Shown here piece after piece: positions 58,916 through 64,000 of a stretch of 64,000 nt of DNA (position 1 is the stretch's first letter; the number at the start of each line of letters is the position of its first letter). The position numbers were made by a program, and so were the translations under genes. This DNA comes from Agarophyton chilense. Taxonomy: Eukaryota > Rhodophyta > Florideophyceae > Gracilariales > Gracilariaceae. The DNA lies in contig JARGXX010000031.1 in NCBI GenBank assembly GCA_030374765.1, positions 558,001 through 622,000 of the forward strand, read 5' to 3'. The notes under the pieces are model-generated. The model was not told the DNA's origin and did not search any database. It worked only from the letters and a program-made list of their open reading frames with translations.

Positions 58916-59000
58916 GAAACAGCAGAAGTTTCCATGTATCGTGGCAGAGCTTTTGCCCACACAAGTGGTTACAAGATGTGGCATGGGGGTGTTTCCAGAA
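58916..59000 (-). promoter_or_regulatory. Heat-shock elements upstream of Hsp20
   Basis: GAAGTTTC (58925-58932), with a flanking GAA at 58916, and TTCCAGAA (58993-59000) fit the alternating GAA/TTC units bound by heat-shock factor. Two further TTCCAGAA sites lie at 59213-59220 and 59236-59243. Their spacing to the TATA box suits heat-induced transcription of the Hsp20 gene. Confidence 0.65.
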
Positions 59001-62000
59001 GGGTGAAGATGTCACAAGGGGTGAATCGACTTGAGTTTTTTTTGCGGTCGTGATTAGTTTTCATGCTTCCATCGCGCATTCCAGATCACAGAGAGAGGGC
59101 TGGGGCTCTATCGCAGTGTGACGGTATGAACCTGCGGGGACTTAGGGCAGCGAGAGAAGTCCTTGGATGTCCTCGACGGGCATGCATGATTTTGGAGATA
59201 GCGCTGTCCACATTCCAGAATGAACTGTTTCCTGTTTCCAGAATCGTTGATGCACTGCTATACACACGCGTGCAACGTGGATTATCGAATCTCCCGCGCA
59301 GGGGACGTGTCAGCGCCACGTGCGCTCGCTGATGCGCCAATCGCCGTGGGGCCCAAATCTGTGCGCATGTCCGCGCTTCCGCCACGCCACATGGCCTCTC
59401 GTCAGGAGAATCGCCTGACGCGTTAGTTGGGTAAGTAGCAACGTTTAGCTCCGCATTCCCTGGCCCAACCCTGCCCGTCGTCGCTCTGACAACGCTACTC
59501 GCCTAAGCGCTGCGCTTTGGCACAGCCGCGGCGAGCCAAACCTTCGCCTTCCGCCAGCGCACCGCCGCTGATTGTCCGTATTTGTTTCAGCTTCTCCGCC
59601 GCACCGCGTGCTGTGCTAGTCACTGGTCTTGCACTTCCGTTCGGTTGTATTTGCTTCAGCACAATCTGCAAATGCCGCGACATCTCAAACCTGCCCGACA
59701 GACGCTCCTCTTACATACCCAGCTGTAGACCTGTTTTACTCGCTCTTTGAGGAGGAAATCAAGGGTTACCTCTGTGAAAGGCGATTTGCTGCTTTCTCCA
59801 TCCCTTCTGCCTCCTCTTGAAGCCATGTAATAAATGTTCTCTCGGACATGTAGATACGTATATGTATGTATATATGTATGAAGGACAACAAAAGAACCCA
59901 CCAATAACGGGACCCCTTGACGGCGATACTTGCAAAGATCTTTGGAAATCGTCCTCACCCCCTGCACATTTTTGTCCGTGACGGTTCTGATCGCTAGGTC
60001 CAAATCTATTGACACCAGGACCCAGGAAGAGTCTTGTTGAAACCCGGCCGCCCGTCGATCCATCATGAGTCATTCCGTTTCATGATTCTGTCCACCGCGC
60101 CGTCCAAATACATTTGAATAGATTCTGGAAGTGTTTTTGGATTTCTTCCGATGTTCTCCATGAAACCCAGACTCCCTCAGATGAGATCCCAGGGCGCAGG
60201 AGTTGCCAGTTGCCTACTATTTTCACTAATTCCAAGAGTTTCAAGTTTTCATTATCTCTCTCTGCCAATCTCAACTCCTCCAGTATTCCCGACAGCTATG
60301 TGTGCGAACTGTCTTCTTACCACTGTCCGAACCACGCGATAAACACTGTATCTCTACTAAAGTATGTTCCGTGTACGAAAGGCCCTAGTTTTTCAACTCA
60401 AACAAATTCCGTCCGACACCGATTTCATACCATTCGTACTATCTCCAGCTTTGTCACCATGCACAAAAGTACTCGGACTCCAAAGGTCGCGATTTCACGC
60501 GCATATCTCTATCGATGAGACTGCTCAAATAGGGGGGAAAGGGTGGAGACGTGCCGCTCATCATTCTAAGACCGGTATGAGTGCGTACCGGATAGAGCCG
60601 GCGTGGAGCGTAATCGCGGTTTTAAAACTGCCATGTGCCTCTCTTGAACGGTGTAGAGAAAAAAGGTACGATTGATGCTAATGTTGTGGGAAGTCGCACG
60701 TCCTGCATTAAGAAACCAGATTTCTTTTTCGGCTCGACCAAAAGCAGCAATAGCCCGAGCTATGTTGGCCATCTCATTTATCTGCGATGATTGGTCGTGT
60801 CGTCGCATGCGCCGGCTTTCATCTAAGACATGGCCTAATCAAGTTTCCTTCAAGGATAGATTACTGTACATCAGTATCCATCTTCAAGCATGGTGTATTT
60901 TAGTTTGTTGCTGGTTGAGTTACACACCGTGCTGATAGTGACGTTTGAGGGGCTTTGAGAGACTTGCTGACGGTGTGAACGCAACAGAGAGGTGTAGAGG
61001 TTTTAGTGATATAAGCGAAGCTCATGTCTATCCCCGGAACAAGCCACATTTGAAAGACAGCACCCCCTGTCAGGATCTCCGAGACCAAACGACGCAGTAA
61101 TAATCTTGAAGAGTGGAAAACAACGCTTTGTCTTTCTGAAACGCATGCACCGTAGTGTTCACGATATATCATGACGATTACAACATCAATAATGAAAGAA
61201 AGGTCGAGAACTTCGGATTCCCATGATTGCCATTTCTGTTTTGCTGCGGCCCTGCCTGTGAAGCGGATAACTTTTGTCCAGCCCGTCGCACCTTTGTGTT
61301 TCCACTTCCAGATCCACTTAAGACAAAACAATTGTTAGAGCCACTCTCCGGATCTACCGTTCCGAAAGACCTTCAGAATTCCACTGCCCATGACTGTCTC
61401 GGGGTAAAGAATCTACTGCAATCGAGTCGATATATCTAAAGGCAAAACAGCTTGACAGATCAATATAGCTCAGAGAGGGCTATGTAAACAGCTATTTAGC
61501 TTGCACGTAACGTCTATTTCAAAAACATGCTTCCCCACAATTTCTGGAAATTGATGTTTTGGCTACAGTACAGCTACCACATCAGTATGACAAATATTCA
61601 AGTAAAGTTTCTGTTTAAAAAACATAACCTTTATTGCATCATATTTACTCAAACATTTCAATAGTTAATGTTAGCTTTTTAAACCTGATTAAAGCTTATG
61701 AAGCGCTTTGTCATTGATTCTATAAAACAAATGATAGCCCTAGCGCCCATCTTTCCACATCAATCTTTAATACAACTTTATAATTTGCAAAACTGGACAT
61801 TCAATCATTGGAAGAGTGGAAATTAGATGAGAAAGAGATGAAGAATAGTGAAAGTGAGGTGGTTGTGCCGCCATGTGTGGAGATCAAGACAATGGTTGCA
61901 CCGAAAATTTTGGGTTGAGCAGTGCATTTTTCTTCGCCTGACATAGTGAGGTGTGAGGTAGGTGAGGCTTTTTTTCGAAAGTATGTCCCGCGTGAACAAA

Positions 62001-64000
62001 TAGCACAAGTACGGCATCAACTCCTGGTACTTCGTTTTAGGTTTGAAATTTACATTGCCGCAGCTGAGACTGGCATTTTATACACGGTAATAATGAGGTA
62101 CTCGGACGAAACTTTATATATTTCTAGAGATGCTTTGATAGTAATTGCGGGTCCTACTGTTGCGTGGGCTTACGAATCTCCCGTCACAATCCCGGACTTC
62201 GTTAATGTTGCCTACAGAGAGATTTTTAAAACTAGACTGAAGTTCTGAAGGGTAATTTAAAAGCATTTAGAAAACAATGACTGTTTTGTTCCGATTAAGC
62301 TATTCAGACATACAGCGCTGAGCTTTCACTCCAAGACACAAGCAGGCGGGGATTGAGCTAATCAAGAAAAGGCCATACTGCGTAGTTCTACGTCGCATTT
62401 CTTGTGGGAACAAAATATTGTGTCACAGACAGTCAAAATGTTAGCCGTGAACCTTTGTGAATGTAGAGTGTTCGAGAGACAGGATTTTTCCGCGTCTTCG
62501 CCAACTTTTCGATCTCTCGATAGCTATCGCAATTTGCTAAATAAGGTTTAGCCAACTGCTGACTTTATGCTCGATGTTTCCGAGGAGTTGCCTAGCTAGG
62601 CATCTGCGATTCAGGTTAAGAAACGGCAAATCAGAGGGGCACAAGAAGAGATCAAGCGCTTAATTAAATTGGCGTATGGTATAAAAAGGAAACGTTTAAT
62701 GTTCTTTAACTCTACCCAAAAAAGTATTCTTGGCCTGTCTGCACAATGCCACAGGCCAAAGCAGGGCCCGAGTTATTATTGCGCACTTTGTGGTCAGAAT
62801 AAAGGCGTATGAAGACGACATAGGTCATCGTATTCTTGCTCCTTATCAAGATTGCATTTGTGCACGAAAACTTATGCAGGACTTCAACAGAGTTGCTGGA
62901 GCATTTGGCATTTTGCTTAGGACCTTAAAAGGCGAAGCACCGCCAATTATATTACACGAGTAAGTAAAAACGGCGGTAATTATGATAAAGAAGGCGTGAC
63001 AGAAGCAACTGTGAGCACAATTTCAATACGAACTGAAACAAAGACAATTAACGATGTACTTGTTTAACGGCTGGCAGTTCGGTCTCTCGACACTACTGAG
63101 ACGAGTTCTGCTAGAGACCTCTATTTGAGGGGTCAAGCCTGGTTTCGGCACAGCATCTGCGCTGATTCCAGCCCCTAGTGGGCGTCAGCCCTCTCCTGAA
63201 ATGGCGGGAGAGTGCAGGTTCGAATAATGCTGTTAGAAACATGTAGAATTCCACATCGGCCGCGCAACTTCTTGCGTTAGTACCTCTACATACCAGCACT
63301 CAGGAGACGAAGTTTGCATTTATGCACTCTCTTTGATACGTTCCAAATATCGCCTCCTCTCGCTGTAGGCTCATATTGCAACGTAAGTTGCACGAACAAG
63401 CCGCACATTGCAAGAAAAGGATGGCTGTAATGAACTCGCTACTCGAGGATTCCGATCAAGATAGTTAGTGTCTTTTTGCAATGAATTCTAAGCAGTAACT
63501 GTGAGGTCGAGTAAGTAAAGAAGTTGCTCGGTATTGACCAGTATAGTAATTAATAATTACGTTTTGGGCCCTTAAAAGTATGAATGACAATCATACTTTC
63601 ATGGGTTCGCTTGTTGTCAACGTTAGAGCTTTGATCTCCAAAAAACACGACAGCGGTCGGTATGGCGTCCGTTACATGAATGTGAACTCCGTTGGCGAGA
63701 ATTGTCCATACGCTGAACCACAATGCTGTCTAAGGTAATGATCAGTATAGTGATCAATTAAATCTGGCATTAGGGATATGGGCCGCCCCATAAAGTCGTT
63801 TTCCCTTGCACACAAATTTCGTAAGTTACCTTTTCGACAACAGTACAGCTAATATTCTCTACGGCGCACATTGAGTAGTTTATTTTCGCTTCTTTTGACT
63901 GTAGGACAATAACTCAGCGTCTTGGCATTAATTCAAAAAAATGATCAGTAGTATTAAAGCTGGTTTGTCCCATCAATTCTTGATACAGGTTTAGACTTCA
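59001..64000. other. Host-like DNA without a supportable gene
   Basis: Short frames occur, such as 59495-59683 (minus), 60900-61331 (minus), 61922-62248 (plus) and 62730-62963 (plus), but none has a recognised domain. A structured segment at about 63070-63240 contains hairpins and a GGTTCGAATA that resembles a tRNA B box, without a full tRNA. Purely regulatory or untranslated sequence, or exons of genes extending beyond the window, cannot be excluded. Confidence 0.35.

Noticed and set aside
61922-62248. 108-codon plus-strand frame as a host gene
   Set aside because: No domain, no start context and no homology that I can see; its length is within chance for this window.
63150-63240. Structured segment with GGTTCGAATA, tRNA-like
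   Set aside because: The T-arm does not pair fully (AATGC opposite GCAGG is imperfect) and no D-arm or acceptor stem could be drawn.

Overview
The window is a eukaryotic nuclear locus made almost entirely of transposable elements. One convincing host gene, an intronless small heat-shock protein (58250-58744, minus), lies near the right edge. The repeats are Ty3/gypsy LTR retrotransposons (most of them chromodomain-bearing), Ty1/copia remnants, a Plavaka/CACTA-like DNA transposon and a PIF/Harbinger remnant. Repeat density, lack of visible introns and the kinds of element suggest an alga or protist, possibly a florideophyte red alga such as Chondrus. That assignment is inference; no diagnostic host marker is present.

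Layout from left to right. Positions 400-3640 hold decayed minus-strand copia and gypsy pol fragments. Positions 6020-7954 hold a plus-strand two-frame reading region of unknown function. Positions 8167-10393 are the integrase-chromodomain end of a minus-strand chromovirus (element A), cut by the truncated LTR of a plus-strand chromovirus (element B, 10394-about 17525). A copia-type LTR follows at 17716-17981, then about 4.7 kb without a supportable gene. Positions 22691-31537 are a complete minus-strand gypsy element (D) with 1.4-kb LTRs and a 5-bp target-site duplication (CAATT). Positions 31850-34070 are a decayed relative of D (element E). Gypsy element F (plus) is split inside its RNase H domain (35340-35567 and 40131-42657). 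The 4.56-kb insert carries a Plavaka-like transposase (38012-39724, minus), eight hairpin modules (36315-37320) and a 90-bp tandem repeat (37386-37700). Positions 43700-44774 are a copia gag-protease remnant (G). Positions 46061-46830 are a Harbinger transposase remnant, cut on its right by element C (47020-55673), a sister copy of B with two full LTRs. Positions 55674-64000 are host-like DNA with the Hsp20 gene and heat-shock elements upstream of it.

The elements show layered insertion and probable mobilisation in trans. C has LTRs with one difference over their first 621 bp, yet its protease and integrase lack catalytic residues and its pol carries seven nonsense codons. B and C share a +1 and a -1 frame change in gag at the same places, while most of their other lesions are private. 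D encodes gag and pol in one frame separated by a single TGA, and its gag start codon lies inside the LTR. The most unusual non-coding structure is the hairpin array inside the DNA transposon.
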